Notes under the pieces: generated by a model
Database searches by the model: none
What the model was told of the DNA's origin: nothing
What the model saw: only the letters and a program-made list of their open reading frames with translations
Translations under genes and position numbers: made by a program
From: Lumbricus terrestris
Lineage: Eukaryota > Annelida > Clitellata > Crassiclitellata > Lumbricidae
Direction: 5' to 3'
DNA: 64,000 bases
NCBI GenBank assembly: GCA_949752735.1
Contig: OX457039.1
Span: forward strand, 22,614,830-22,678,829
Shown here: positions 11,765 to 23,605 of the stretch, piece after piece
Position numbering within the stretch: the first letter of the stretch is position 1
Layout of the letters: each line of letters opens with the position of its first letter

Positions 11765-12915
11765 ACGGAATCAGAGTGAGGCCATCCGGTCTCTTGCCGT
11801 CAGCCCTTAACAGGCCAACGGGTTCCTTAGTCAAAGGGAAGCCAGCCCGGGTCAAACCGCGAAAGACTATATCGTTCAAGGTCGCATGTCCGGATGAACG
11901 ACCTGGACCCAAAGAGCAGGAGACCCCGTGCAGGACGTCAGCGGCAACAGCAGAGCCGCAAGGGCATCTGTGCGGTTCACAAAGAGGAACCCCCAGCCGT
12001 AGATCAACCGCTACTCTGACTGACTCGTCGTCAAGTCCGAGTCCGCACGAGGTTATATGAGAGCCAGCAACCAATCGCCCGCGTGCGGGGCAGAAACAGC
12101 TCTGAGGCGTGCTTGATGGAGTTGGGCTTGAGGCCCGGTGTATAAATCAGATATGATCTTATCGGTCAGTGGTTTTTCCTAAGATGATTGCCTGTGGACA
12201 ACACTGCTGTCTGGAAGCTGCACTGGACTGGCCATTAGCCAGCGGGACAACATCTCCCCCTGTTGTGGATCGGTAGGGAATGAGTCATCTAGCATGATTG
12301 ACTGGAGCGGAAGTGTGCCTGCGGCGGAAGCCAGAAAGGCGGGTAATGCCAGCAAGGTTACAGATCGAATGCCCAGTCCACCAGCTTTGATGGGCAGTGA
12401 GGCTTGAAGCCACTGATCCTCTTACAGGGGCAGATTTAAGACCTCGATTAGTCCCGAATGTATGGTCGCGTCGAAAAACGTCAGGCCCGGGTGGTCCGCA
12501 CAGGTGCAGCAACGTAATGTGTAGAGAAGTCGCGATTAATTGAGCGAGTATCTCAAAAGGGTAAGAGCGTCGTGTCTTCCAATATCTTGTAGTCTTACGA
12601 GCACCCGCCTGAGCTCTGTCGTTTGCTCCTCCAAGGCCTTTTCCAACGCGCCAAGAGTGGAAAGCGGACCACCCAAAAGCGATGCCATTTGGGGATTGGT
12701 GTATGACTGTATGTGAAAAGTCCAGAGAGTGATGATCCGCTGCGAGACCAGGATCATGCAAAATCACTTCACATTTTGAACGGTTAAATTCTAGGCCTAA
12801 ATCTCGGCATTTGAGCTCCAGTAGTTGAACATCATCAGCTACTACTTGCGCCTTCCCACCCAGAGTGAGGTCATCTAGGTAACCTAGAGTGAGAGGGGAT
12901 GCCAATTCCGCCAAG
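11765..12915 (-). mobile_element. RLE-LINE copy (5-prime truncated, degraded)
   Basis: On the minus strand, just inside the microsatellite, the frame reads PLTLGYLDDLTLGG (RT motif C, YLDD). It continues through degraded thumb sequence and then the Cys-His segment CEPHRCPCGS...HGVSCSLGPG and the nuclease word DGKRPDGLTLIP near 11775. Several frameshifts and a stop break the frame around 12090-12290. The 5-prime end is cut at the YLDD motif exactly where (ATT)n/(ACT)n begins. The 3-prime breakpoint sequence is shared with the fragment at 37317-37550. Confidence 0.85.
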
Positions 12916-12941
12916 ATTATTATAATTATTATTATTACTAT

Positions 12942-13015
<74 letters not shown>

Positions 13016-13031
13016 TTATTATTATTATTAT
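12916..13031 (+). repeat. (ATT)n/(ACT)n microsatellite
   Basis: A trinucleotide run with an ACT core (about 12937-13013) framed by ATT on both sides. It is the likely original insertion site of the RLE-LINE copy on its left. It has been split from the ATT run at 14304-14362 by the LTR at 13032-14303. Confidence 0.95.
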
Positions 13032-14301
13032 TGTGGCGGAAAACAGACGCTCTGCAAGACCCCCAACTTCTGAGATCAGTGTGGCGGAAATCTCAACCCT
13101 CGACTGCAACACCCCGGCTGCAAAGCGGCTGCCCGGTCGGTTCGTGGATGGGCGTCCACCGATCGGGCGGGTGCCAGTCCAAATATGTCGCGCGTGTCGT
13201 TTCAGGGGGAACGCAAGTCCGCCTTCGTCGTCTTTCGAAGGTAGTGAGCTCTTCCGACCGATCCGCCTCACCCAGGAAACACAACGACGATGTATTTAAG
13301 ACACACAGTTTATTCACGTAACACGAAACCGGCAGCACGACTGTCTTCAACTCTCTCTCTATCGGGTCGACTGACTACAGAGCAACGAGCTCCCTTATAT
13401 ACCCGGCAAGGAAGGCACGCCCGCAGCGGACTTCAAAGAGAAGCCGCCGTCTAACTAAGAGAGGCACAAACGATCGCCGCGGCGGGGGTAGGGAGGCATA
13501 AAGAAACGCCGCCGCCGTGCGGCCAATAACGACGTCGCCGCAGTCAGGCGGCGAGGCATAAACGATCGCCGCCGCGGGGAGAGGGAGACATAAAGACACC
13601 GCCGCCGCCCGGCAGCGAGGCATAAACGATCGCCGCCGCGGGGAGAGGGAGGCATAAAGAGACGCCACCGCGGCCGATAACGACGTCGCCGCAGTCAGGC
13701 GGCGAGGCATAAACGATACCGCCGAGAGACAGTAGCAACGTCGCAGCATCCAGGCGGCGAGGCATAGACGATCGCCGCCGCGGGGGGTAGGGAGGCATAA
13801 AGAAACGCCGCCGCGGCCAATAACGACGTCGCCGCAGTCAGGCGGCGAGGCATAAACGATACCGCCGAGAGGCAGTAGCAACGTCGCCGCATCCAGGCGG
13901 CGAGGCATAGACGATCGCCGCCGCGGGGGGTAGGGAGGCATAAAGAAACGCCGCCGCGGCCAATAACGACGTCGCCGCAGTCAGGCGGCGAGGCATAGCC
14001 GCCGCGGGGGAGAGGGAGACATAAAGACACCGCCGCCGCCCGGCGGCGAGGCATAAACGATCGCCACCGCTGAGGAGAGGGAGGCACAAAGAAACGCCGC
14101 CGCGGCCAGTAACAACGTCGCCGCGTGGGAGGTAAAGAGGCAGGCCGGCGACCGACCGAGAGCTGTACACGAGCGGCTGTAAGAACACTATCGCGGGGGG
14201 AATCGAAAAGGCCGACAGCGCACGGGCGGGCTTAAACGATACACGTGCAAACAGGGGGAAGGGCGGGCACTACAGAAGCGGAGGCGAACTCAATTTCGCC
14301 A

Positions 14302-14303
<2 letters not shown>
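13032..14303 (-). mobile_element. Solo LTR of an LTR retrotransposon, 1272 bp
   Basis: On the minus strand it begins TGTGGCGAAATTGAG and ends TTTTCCGCCACA, the TG...CA ends of an LTR. It is flanked by TTAT (13028-13031 and 14304-14307) inside an ATT microsatellite, so the duplication is only weakly informative. Minus-strand promoter signals are in the right order: TATATAA at 13395-13402 and a polyadenylation signal AATAAA at 13309-13314, about 80 bp downstream. The upstream U3 part is a GC-rich tandem array. No gag-pol is present. Its superfamily cannot be told from the LTR alone. Confidence 0.72.
13450..14130 (-). repeat. GC-rich tandem array in the LTR U3
   Basis: Units of roughly 100-130 bp combine the words GGCGGCGAGGCATA, CGATCGCCGCCGCGG, GAGGGAGGCATAAAGA and AACGACGTCGCCGCAGTCA. 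They recur about five to six times with rearranged order. Overlapping open frames in this block (Pro/Arg/Ala-rich repeats) are translations of the array and are not genes. Confidence 0.85.

Positions 14304-14362
<59 letters not shown>
14304..14362 (+). repeat. (ATT)n microsatellite
   Basis: About 19 ATT units directly abut the LTR end. They continue the microsatellite interrupted at 13031. Confidence 0.95.
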
Positions 14363-14363
<1 letters not shown>

Positions 14364-14394
14364 TTCGGAGGATAGAATCTATTATTCATGCTTC

Positions 14395-14470
14395 TGGAAT
14401 TTTTCGCGTACCCCTTACCGGCGCCTGGCGTACCCCCAGGGGTACGCGTACCACAGTTTGAGAACCCCTG
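14395..14470. mobile_element. hAT-like terminus
   Basis: It ends in CAGTTTGAGAACCCCTG, the inverse of CAGGGGTTCTCAAACTG, a common animal hAT end. It is preceded by a hairpin in which CGCGTACCCC pairs with GGGGTACGCG. The other terminus was not found. Confidence 0.5.
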
Positions 14471-15287
14471 GGATAGATGTTAAGGTCAGTCGGCGAGCAG
14501 TGAGCAGTCATCAAGGGCGAGGATGACGTCAAGCACACCCGTGGGTTGGTCCAGAGACGTGTGCTTCAGGCCGAATAGCTCCATAATAACACAGAACGCG
14601 ATAGTTGCAGGCAGATCAGAAGGGGTCTTCAAGATAGAGTTTACTTTTAGACCACCAGGCTCCAGCTATAATCATTTGAGTGCGAATTGACGACCGAACC
14701 AGATGCAGCGTGGACTTCGAAGGTCGGTGGATGATTACATACAGCGATCCTCTGTGTTGGCAGATCGACTCAATGGTAGATGATGAGTCCACCTCCTCGG
14801 TTGTCTGTCTCTTAAGCATTCACCCTCTGGCAGTCAATGAAGGAGACGCCGAGCGGCACTGAACGACACATTATACATAGCGGCGTCTGTTGATGCGTGG
14901 TGCCAAGATTCTGTGAGCACTGGTCACTATAGAGTAGGCCTATAGGCGGTTTAAGACAGTTGAAAATATAGCGTCAGTTATACCGACACATTTTGTTTCG
15001 AAGTCAGCGAATATTCCATTTAGCAAGCCATATGCCACAGAGGCCTTAGCCATTAAAGGAATCGGAGGTGAAGAAGAGGCAGAACTAGTACAGCCGCCCG
15101 CCTGCGGGGTCTTAGCGGCACAGAGGATTGGAGCAGGAACCAGCCGCGCGCGTTGACATAATTATAGGGCGCCTTAATCCAAATAGATTAATAGAAACAG
15201 AACTTTCCGCCGTGAACGGACAATGGCAATCGATTCTTTGCCATCTAGCACGCCGATATCTTTCTGGGTAGCAGCCTTAGCACTCGT
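14471..15287. other. Unassigned intron sequence
   Basis: No repeat family, terminal inverted repeat or domain-bearing frame was recognised here. The sequence is of ordinary base composition. Confidence 0.3.
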
Positions 15288-15477
15288 GGGGCGCGGTGGT
15301 GTAGTGGTGGCGTCGTTGCCTTGAAGCTGGAAGGTTCGATGTTCGAATCCACCTCAAGTCACCGTGTAGGGACCTTGGACAAGTCCTTCACTCGCAATTG
15401 CTCAGCGCTTTGGCGTGAAACTCCGATGCAGTAGAGTGCTTGAAGGGGTGCTATAACAAGTGCACATACAAAGAAAC
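15288..15477 (+). mobile_element. tRNA-derived SINE (family 1, copy 2)
   Basis: It begins GGGGCGCGGTGGTGTAGTGG, with a B-box-like GTTCGAATCC and an ACATACAAAG end. It aligns along its length with 5598-5819 except for a deletion of about 35 bp around 15430. Confidence 0.87.
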
Positions 15478-15773
15478 TCCAGACCTCAAGCGGTTCACTG
15501 GTTGAAGAACAGGCACTGTAGGCCATATAGCTTCGTGCTGGCGCGTGTGTTGACTGTGTTCGCTCAGGTATGAAACCTAACCTCACTGGATGGTTCGGTT
15601 TCACGTACGCACGGTACGCGCAACTCCTATGTGGATATGGTTCCGTTTGTCAATGTGATGGAAAAGAACGATCGAGCTTTGCGGGCTTCTTAGAGTTAGG
15701 CTACTCAATGGCGATTGGCAAACGTTGGCATATTTCCATGTAATAGGCATATTTACACTATAATATAAACCAT

Positions 15774-16482
15774 AAGAGATCAGGACATTACCCCCCGCCC
15801 CCACCCGATATTACTCCAGACCATTACCCATCCCGGTGGCCCGTGGGATATTACCCACCTGCCATTACCCCTGTCATTATCCCTCTGCCATTACTCCTCC
15901 ACTTGATAGGATGTATCTTTTTATTCTTTTATACGTGTTATGTTGTATCAAATGGCGTAAGGTGATATAAACCACACAAGTAATAATTATATAAAATAAT
16001 AAGGCAAACTTGTATTTAAAATGGAAACGATGATAATCTAATTCTCCGCTACATTTAAAACTGAAAAAATCGTTCAAGGTCCATCGTCGGCCATCCACGC
16101 CTGAGATTCAAATTTCAGTGTGACCCTACGCGCGTCACAAATTAAAAAAAATAATGATAATCGTTAATATAAGATATATTCAGACCTAGATTTTGTGTGC
16201 GATTCTATACGTAAATAACCCCAAAAATTTTGCGATCTATTGCCCTGAAGTGTCAATATACATATAGGCCCTACAGACAATTAGCACTTAGCAATTAACA
16301 GCCATTAATGAACTAACTAGTTATTAATTAATGGCAACTAATCTTTTATTTTGTGCAGTTCACTGTCATAATTCTTACAATGTAAACAGAAATACAGAAA
16401 CAAAATATAGAGCCTAAAATGTTTATTGAATGGCGGGGAGGGGTAATAGCAGGGGTAATATCCTACGGGGGGAATGGTCGGA

Positions 16483-16513
<31 letters not shown>

Positions 16514-16773
16514 TCTTTTCTTTAATTAAACGCCTGCAAGACGCACTGCGCTTTACATTTACATGTTATGCAGTAATCTTAATTAAACTTAACTACCAAC
16601 TGAACAGACAGCTTTGTAATTACACGGCGCCGATGGCAGCCTACAAAGCAAATCCGCCCAACGGGGGCTCGAACTCACTACCTCTCGCACTCTTGGCCAG
16701 CGTGTTAACCACTACTCTACCGGGTCCCCCCCCAATGGCAGAGGTAATGTCCGGGGAGGTAATTTCCTGAACC
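15774..16773. mobile_element. Iteron-ended DNA element (phrase ATTACCCC), 1.0 kb
   Basis: The left terminus (15774-15901) repeats GACATTACCCC-type words about seven times. The right terminus (16437-16773) repeats the inverse GGGGTAATGTC about seven times. The outer ends align as AAGAGATCAGGACATTACC and GGTTCAGGAAATTACC. The flanks TAAACCAT (15766-15773) and TAAAACAT (16774-16781) suggest an 8-bp target duplication with one change. The interior (about 15902-16436) has no coding capacity. A SINE (16484-16735) is inserted in the right terminus. The superfamily is not recognised. Confidence 0.7.
16484..16735 (-). mobile_element. tRNA-derived SINE (family 2) with (TTA)n tail
   Basis: Minus-strand reading shows a tRNA-like head GGTAGAGTAGTGGTTAACA, a B box GTTCGAGCCC and the word GTTGGGCGGA, and ends in (TTA)n. 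On the plus strand this tail is AAT units at 16484-16513. A plus-strand relative lies at 33088-33514. Confidence 0.8.
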
Positions 16774-17143
16774 TAAAACATAGTTAGTAATAATTCCTTT
16801 TGTCCACCCATCGTGCGCCACAACACTGCGTAATTAGTTGCCCAGACTGCGATCGACGGTTCTGATTCGTGCCGAAAGAAATCCTTTTCGGAGCCAACAA
16901 CGTTCATTCTCTCAGCGTATAATTATAATTATTATAGTCGAACTCCATCGGCGAGTTTCTGTCGAAAGGGTGTTGGCCGGACAAAGAAACCTTTCTACCA
17001 TCCGTGTAGGCCAACGCATAGGCCTATATAGTCCAGCTAACCAAGGAAGATTTATATATATATTAATATATATATATATTTATTATGTAGATTCATATAT
17101 ATTATATACGTAGCACTCATTGTTTGGTATTTAAACTTTGCAG

Positions 17144-17284
17144 CGAAGACCGAAACAAGATGGATGGACACAAGGCTCGTGTGTTTGCAGTACAGTTTCA
17201 TCCTTCTGATCCTCATGTCTTTCTAACAGGCGGCTGGGATGACACCGTGCAATACTGGGACAGCCGTAACCCTCGGGCTTTTAG
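17144..17284 (+). CDS. WD40 gene, second visible exon (141 bp)
   Basis: The acceptor is TTAAACTTTGCAG|CG. The exon encodes DGHKARVFAVQFHPSDPH followed by TGGWDDTVQYWDS, a canonical WD40 blade. The donor is TTTTAG|GCAAGT, a GC-AG donor with the strong consensus AG|GCAAGT. Ending at 17284 leaves phase 2, which matches the A at 37042. A GT five bases further on (17289) would give phase 0 and break the frame with the next exon. Confidence 0.92.
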
Positions 17285-17290
17285 GCAAGT

Positions 17291-17985
17291 TTATAACGCT
17301 GGCGTTCATCCAGTTCTATCTGCTATTTGTTAGAGGAATAAAATATTTCTCGCTATGTTAATTTATTTTTATTATACAGAATGAAGCAGTTTGAAAGTGA
17401 GACTTAAGAAATAATCATTATAGCCTACTTGTCACATATTAGGCTCCTAGACCTAGCCTACTCCTCCGGTACTCCAGCAGCAAAATTTATGAGCACTAAA
17501 AACATCGATACTAAATAGGGCAATTTACTGGCTTTGGAGAATTGCCATTGAATCAATAATTCAATCTATTTAGAGGTGTGATGAGTTAGAAGAGTCTATT
17601 TTTCTTTAAATGTATATTTTCTGAAGTCTGTCTTGTTCTTCTGCAAAAATATGCAGTTCCTCTGCGCTGAAAGATGCGCGGTCGGTCGGTCAGAGCCTTC
17701 CCGAAATTCATTGTAAAATTTATGAAACACCAACTGAATCTGCAAAAGGAATGAGCAGAATAAGCGCTTCTGGATAACTTTTCTCTGAGAATTGCTTTAC
17801 AAAATAATGTTCACTAGAAGCAGTAAGCAGAATCCTCCAGTGCTTTCAGTCATTTTTAGGAGAGAGTGCCCCAAGATGCCCATGCTAACTAAAATTGTGC
17901 TTTCTTCCGTGTGGATTCCAACAGAAGTACACGTTTGAAACAAATGCAAAGAGTGATCATTGATAAAACAATAATAACTACAGTA
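17291..17985. other. Unassigned intron sequence
   Basis: AT-rich intron sequence with no recognised repeat or domain. Confidence 0.3.
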
Positions 17986-17989
17986 AAAG

Positions 17990-18240
17990 TAAAGTCCATC
18001 CAGTTCCATGTGGAACACAGGGGCGCTCATCTCCTTTTCAATGGCCTTGAGCCAGCAATGGACAAATCCCAAGGTCCTGGATACGAGGCCAGTGTATCGC
18101 AGGACTTGCCGTTTACTTCCCAGCTTACTCCGGTACCAAATTATACTGCTTGGTGACAGAGGCACGTGTGCGCAAACAACTTGCCCAAGGTCGTTACCCG
18201 GAGTCGAACCCGCAACATGCTCGGTGAGCAAGCGTGACAA
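17990..18240 (-). mobile_element. Probable tRNA-derived SINE
   Basis: Minus-strand sequence carries TTGCTCACCGAGCATG followed by the B-box-like GGGTTCGACTCC (18190-18205) and a downstream body that includes CCTTGGGATTTGTCC. It differs from the two SINE families above. The boundaries are approximate. Confidence 0.55.
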
Positions 18241-18261
18241 TGAAAACAAACATTTCTTCTT

Positions 18262-18469
18262 AAATTAAATTTTCAGTTCTTTTAGATAGCACAGTTATTC
18301 AAGTTGATCAGTCCGGTAAACTTAAACTTGAGGAGTGCCTTTCATCTTTGTATGCCTGGTTCTGTTTTAACGGTTTGGCTATAAACCCAGATAAGTTTGA
18401 GGCAATTATGTTCGGGTCACGCCAACGCCTGCGTTGTTTTCCTTCACTTTCCAGCATTGACCTCGCAGA
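18262..18469 (+). mobile_element. L2-like LINE, 5-prime piece of a split copy
   Basis: Encodes the RT segment LSSLYAWFCFNGLAINPDK and AIMFGSRQRLRCFPS, typical of the region after motif C in L2/CR1-type LINEs. The frame is interrupted near 18469 by another LINE and resumes at 22102. Confidence 0.8.
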
Positions 18470-21400
18470 CGATGAAGAATTTAAACAGGATGACACTATT
18501 AAGTCAATTGATACTGCTGCGATAGAATTGAATGGTCTGAATCTTGAACTTGAGGTGTTTCCGGATGAGTCGGGCAATCGTATCTTACTCAACAATACTG
18601 ACACTGACCCAGACTTAAACTATTTCACAAATGCGACTTGGAACAGTCCCTACTCCACATTCCCCTGTTGGGAGGCTAAGTTCGAGTCTATTGAAGCTAA
18701 CTTTTCAGTCATGCACATTAATTGTCGTAGCATGGTGCATAAGCTAGATGAAATCCGTGAGATTCTCAATCAACTGCCTGTCTCTATTCTGGCTCTGTCA
18801 GAGACTTGGTTGGAGTCTGAATTGGAGGATACTATTAATGTACCTAACTACAAATTTATACATAACTCTAGAGGGGGGAATCGAGGAGGAGGAGGGGTGG
18901 GTTTATTTGTTAGGGATACCATTAAATTCCAATTGTACGAAGAAAAGAGAGAACATAAAACTTATAGACATAGACATAGACATATTTTTATTGATCCCAT
19001 CAATTCAATTGTACATGTATGTTTAACAAAGTATAGACATAATTCGCAATAAGAAAATACTCAAAGTGAATAGGTATTATAAGAGTGAGGGAGCAAATAG
19101 GCACACCAAAAGGGACAAGTCCCGCTAAGCAGGGGCCTAATTAACAAAGTGAAGTGAGAAAGTGAAAGCTGAAGGGAGTATTGGAATGCAGAGATATTAC
19201 TTAACTTATGAGGGTCTTTTTATCAAAACTTATTTACCTAATGCAACTTGTTTAGTAGGTGTCTTGTATAGACCCCCAGGACAAAACTTAGTAGAATTCA
19301 ATACTGAGATAGAGGTACTATTCTCCAATATCGTCAAGGGAACCCAAGATATTGTCCTACTAGGGGATTTTAACATATGACCTGTTGAAGGTAAATGAAC
19401 ATAAAGAAACTAATATTTTCTATAATAACTTGACTTCTCATCACTTTTTCCAAGCCATCACGAAACCCACTCGTATCACACCAACCTCATCTACTTTAAT
19501 TGATAACATATTTACTAACGCCTGGTCTAGTCTGATTGATTCGTCCATTATCATCTCTGACTTGTCTGATCATCTGCCAGTATTCGCCCACTTTGCATTT
19601 GGTAATTACAAGAGAAGTTTCCCGAATTATTATGACCATCGCATAATCAATGAGGAAAGATCAGAACAATCTAAAACCCTACTTGCTGATAGTGATTGGG
19701 ATAATGTAACCACTGCATGCAAAAATGGAGATGCTGACGGGACGTATGAACTGTTTATTGAAAAATATAAAAACGCATATGATCAGGCGTTCCCGAAAGT
19801 ATCTAAAAAAAGTAACGCAAAGGTGCCTAGGTTTAAGCAACCCTGGATGACTGCTGGGATCCTCAAATCCAGCAAGAAGATGGTTTCATTGTACTTAAAG
19901 TATATAAAAATCCAAATGCTCATAATAAAAATAAATTTATTGTATACAGGAATAAATTTAAGACTATTAGAGTCAAAACAGAAAAAAATTACTATGCATC
20001 CGAATTCTGCAAATATAAAGAAGACCTAAGGAAGACTTGGAAACTCATTCGCTCCATAATGCAATTGGAGAATAAAGATACAAAAATCGAATCGTTAAAA
20101 ATTAACGGAGAAAATGTTAAAGATCCGGAAAAAATAGCCAATAGCTTCAATAACTACTTCACCAACATAGCCCATTCTTTAGCAAAGAAAATACCAGATT
20201 CACCTCTCCCTTACTATAGTTACTTACAGGCCCCTCGGCAGAATTCCATGGGTCTCCTAATGGTCTCCCCTGAGGAAATTATGGATATTGGCCGTGATAT
20301 ACGTTTAACGCATAGCAAAGGTGTTGACGACATTGACCCCTGTATCGCTGCCCCCAATCTTTCCTTAGTTGCTAGACCTCTGGCTGAAATAATAAATTGT
20401 TCCTTTAGTAATGGGATTGTTCCACAAGCCATAAAAATAGCTAAAGTGGTGCCTATACTAAAAAAGGGTGATAAGGACAATGTAATCAATTACAGACCCA
20501 TTTCCGTTCTTCCTTACTTCTCCAAATTCTACGAAAAACTTATGTATAATCGACTCTATGGTTAAGTCAAAAACTCTAACATCATTTATCCATCTCAGCA
20601 TGGTTTTCAACCGGGTCACTCCCCCTACATGGCCTTATTGAGTATGCAGGACATGATTTCAAAGGCTATTGAAAACAACGAATACTCAGTGGGAGTCTTT
20701 TTCGATCTCGCTAAAGCGTTTGATACCGTAGACCATAATATTTTGCTTAAAAAATTAGATTACTATGGAATTAGGGGACATCGCTCAGATGGTTCGCCAG
20801 CTATTTTGAGAGCCGTACACAAAGAGTTCTCTGTAATGGTGTCCTATCTGAGCTAGGGATGATCAAATATGGAATTCCCCAAGGTTCCAACCTCGGACCA
20901 CTTCTCTTCCTTCTTTATATTAATGACTTGGCCAATGTCTCTCTACAATGTTTTTCATTCTGTTTGCTGATGATACCAACGTTTTTTACTCCAATAGCTC
21001 TTGGCAGACGTTGTTTCAGACTGTGAACATTGAGCTGTCTAGCATAGTTGCTTGGTTTTCTGCAAATAGTCTCACCCTTAATTCTGAGATAACCAACTTT
21101 ATTTTATTTAAATCCCATCGGAAAATAAACCCCAGTAGCAATCTTTGTTTGCTTATTGATGATGTTTCCATCAATCAAGTTGAGTCGACGAAATTCTTAG
21201 GTGTGCATATAGATCAAAACTTGACCTGGAAAGTTCACATTAATCAAATTGCATCTAAAATTGCTAAGAATATTGGTATTATTTCCCGCATTGCTTATAT
21301 CTTACCAAAGACAATTAGAATGAATTTATATTATACCCTCGTCTACCCTTACCTCACGTATTGCAACCTGGTTTGGGCATCGACATACGAATCTAGGCTT

Positions 21401-22101
21401 CATAAACTAATTATCTTACAGAAGAAGGCTGTTCGTATAATAGCGGGTATTCGTAAATGGGAACACACTGGCCCTTTCTTTAGTGAGCTTCATCTCCTAA
21501 AAATAAACCAGATAAAGGATCTCCAAATTTGCGAGTTCTTCTTTCGACTCGAACACGGTCTCCTTCCTTCAGTATTCCAAGGGTACCTCCCTCACGCCTC
21601 TGACATCCATTCGCATTTCACTAGAAATTCATCTGCATATCGCCCTGTCAGAGCTCAATCTAACACTAGGCGTTTTACTGTTAAATCTTATGGCGCTCAA
21701 ATGTGGAATAAAATACCAATTGATATTCGTCAATCCAGTAGTCTGCAGGTTTTTAAAAAGAGACTTCGTGTTTTTCTCTCCTCCACTAAGTCTACTTAGA
21801 AGTGCACATGACCACTTGTAGTTAAGGTTCTACTTAAGTTCTAGTTAAGTTTGTTCCTCTACATGCTATTTGCAATTTAAACTTTTTGCAATCTGTCATC
21901 ACCTAATTTGATTTAATTGTTTCAAATTTTTTTGCTATCTTGTACAATATTTCTTGGTATTTTTTCTTACTTGGGTGACCCTCCCCAGCGGGATGTCAAT
22001 CCCTTTAGGGCCCCCCTTTGTAGCCAATGCATGCATATTTTCTGTTTTTTATGTCATCTTGTTTTCTGGTTGCAATAAAGCGAATTGATTGATTGGATTG
22101 G
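18470..22101 (+). mobile_element. Daphne/CR1-like LINE with APE and RT, inserted in an L2-like LINE
   Basis: The ORF2 parts appear in order: an apurinic-like endonuclease with HINCRSM, ALSETWLESE, LLGDFN (19357-19377) and SDLSDHLPVF (about 19560); a linker; RT with NYRPISVLPYFSKFYEKL, FFDLAKAFDTVDHNIL (about 20700), GIPQGSNLGPLLF and FADDTNVFYSN (about 20960); then a C-terminal domain ending at a stop near 21798. The 3-prime UTR ends in GATT repeats (22080-22100). At least four frame breaks (about 18940, 19378, 20562, 20855) show it is dead. The clade assignment (Daphne/Crack group) is inferred from the C-terminal words YCNLVWASTYESRLHKL. Confidence 0.85.
18950..19150 (-). mobile_element. Small LINE-end-like insertion inside the APE domain
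   Basis: It interrupts the endonuclease frame. Read on the minus strand it ends with TGTCTATGTCTATG units after GGATCAATAAAAATA, like the 3-prime tail of another LINE. The boundaries are approximate. Confidence 0.5.
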
Positions 22102-22841
22102 GACTCTGCGGTACCATCGTCAGGTTCTGTTAAAACTCTCGGGGTTACCCTGGCCAGTATGCCTATGCTTACTTTTCGTATGCATGTAACTAACCTTTGT
22201 AGATCTTGCTTTTATCACATCAGGGCAATACGCCACATTAGGTCGGCTCTGACTAAGGATATGTCGAAGACTTTAGCCTGTTCCCTTGTCTCCTCTCGCC
22301 TTGATTATGCTAATGCGATTATTGTTGGCATTTCAGACTACGAGGTATACATAGGCTGCAACGCATCCAAAACTCCTTAGGTCGGGTTGTGCTGCGTGTC
22401 CCACTATGATCTAGTTCTTCAGTCTTACTTCATCAGCTGCATTGGCTTCCTGTCGAGTTCAGGATAAAATTGAAATTGGCCTGTTTAACCTACAAATCCC
22501 TCTCCACCGGAACACCTCCCTACCTTCAGTCACCACCTACTCCTTACATTCCTTCTCGTTGCCTGCGATCATCAAGCATGGGTCTTTTAGCTGAGCCTCG
22601 ATGCAGAACTGTTATGGGCTCGCGTGCATTCCATGCCTATGCTCCCAAAGAATGGAATCTACTTCCTCTCTCTCTCTTCGTTGCTCAAATTCACTTCCTA
22701 CCTTCAAAAAACGGTTCAAAATTCACTATTTCTCTTTGGCTTTCAAGCACATGGACCTTTAACTGCATCTTCCTCTGGCGGCTGACTATCCGCGCCTCAG
22801 ATTCACACTTTAGTGTGACCTTGCGCGCGTAAGAAATTTAT

Positions 22842-22842
<1 letters not shown>
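22102..22842 (+). mobile_element. L2-like LINE, 3-prime piece of the split copy
   Basis: The frame resumes with SAVPSSGSVKTLGVTLAS, then SSRLDYANAIIVGIS, LTYKSLSTGTPPYLQS and MGSRAFHAYAPKEWNLLP, the RT C-terminal region. It ends with a non-coding tail TGTGACCTTGCGCGCGTAAG and (TAA)n. An inverted copy of this tail is at 7464-7520. There is a frame break near 22360. Confidence 0.85.

Positions 22843-22897
<55 letters not shown>
22843..22897 (+). repeat. (TAA)n microsatellite
   Basis: A pure run joining the L2-like LINE tail to the first copy of the RLE-LINE row. Confidence 0.97.
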
Positions 22898-22898
<1 letters not shown>

Positions 22899-23605
22899 TA
22901 TACTGCACTTGATCGGGCTCGTCTCTTAGCTTCTCAGGCACCACACGCGGGAGATTGGTTGCTAGCACCTCCGGTAACTGCCCTGGGTCTGCGCCTGTCC
23001 GACGAAGTGATAAGGATTTCGGTTGGAATGCGACTCGGAACAACCCTCTGCGAACCACATCTGTGTCACTGTGGCGAAAGAGTCGACGCCAGGGGACTTC
23101 ACGGTCTGGCATGCAAGAAAAACGCTGGCCGACAATTACGACATAATTTACTGAACGATATCATATGGCGCTCTTTAAGAAGAGCAAACATTCCATCACA
23201 GAAGGAACCGTTAGGGCTTACAAGGGAAGATGGCAAACGACCAGACGGTGTGACACTTATTCCATGGTCATGTGGAAGATGCCTCACTTGGGACGTGACG
23301 GTGTCAGACACCTTTGCAGCGTCGTACCTGGCAGCAACATCAACAGGAGCAGGTGAAGCCGCAAACCGGGCAGCCGTTGCCAAAAGATTAAAGTACACCG
23401 CAATCACCAGGACACATGCCTTCGTGGCGGTGGCATTGGAATCGAGCGGTGCCTGGAGTTCGGAAGGACTTGATTTTGTGCTAGACTTGGGGCGGAGGCT
23501 GACCGAGGCGACACAAGACAGACTCGAGACAAGCTACCTTTTCCAAAGAATCTCGGTTGCAGTCCAACGAGGAAACGCCATCTGCTTCTCTTCCACATTG
23601 CCTTT

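Noticed and set aside
13375..14188. Four overlapping minus-strand frames with repeated PRRRSSMPRR-like words
   Set aside because: They are translations of the GC-rich tandem array in the solo LTR U3; similar frames occur in shifted registers, as expected for a repeat.
16838..17113. Plus-strand 91-codon frame before the second WD40 exon
   Set aside because: It ends in a TA-rich tract, is not in phase with the exon, and has no known motif.
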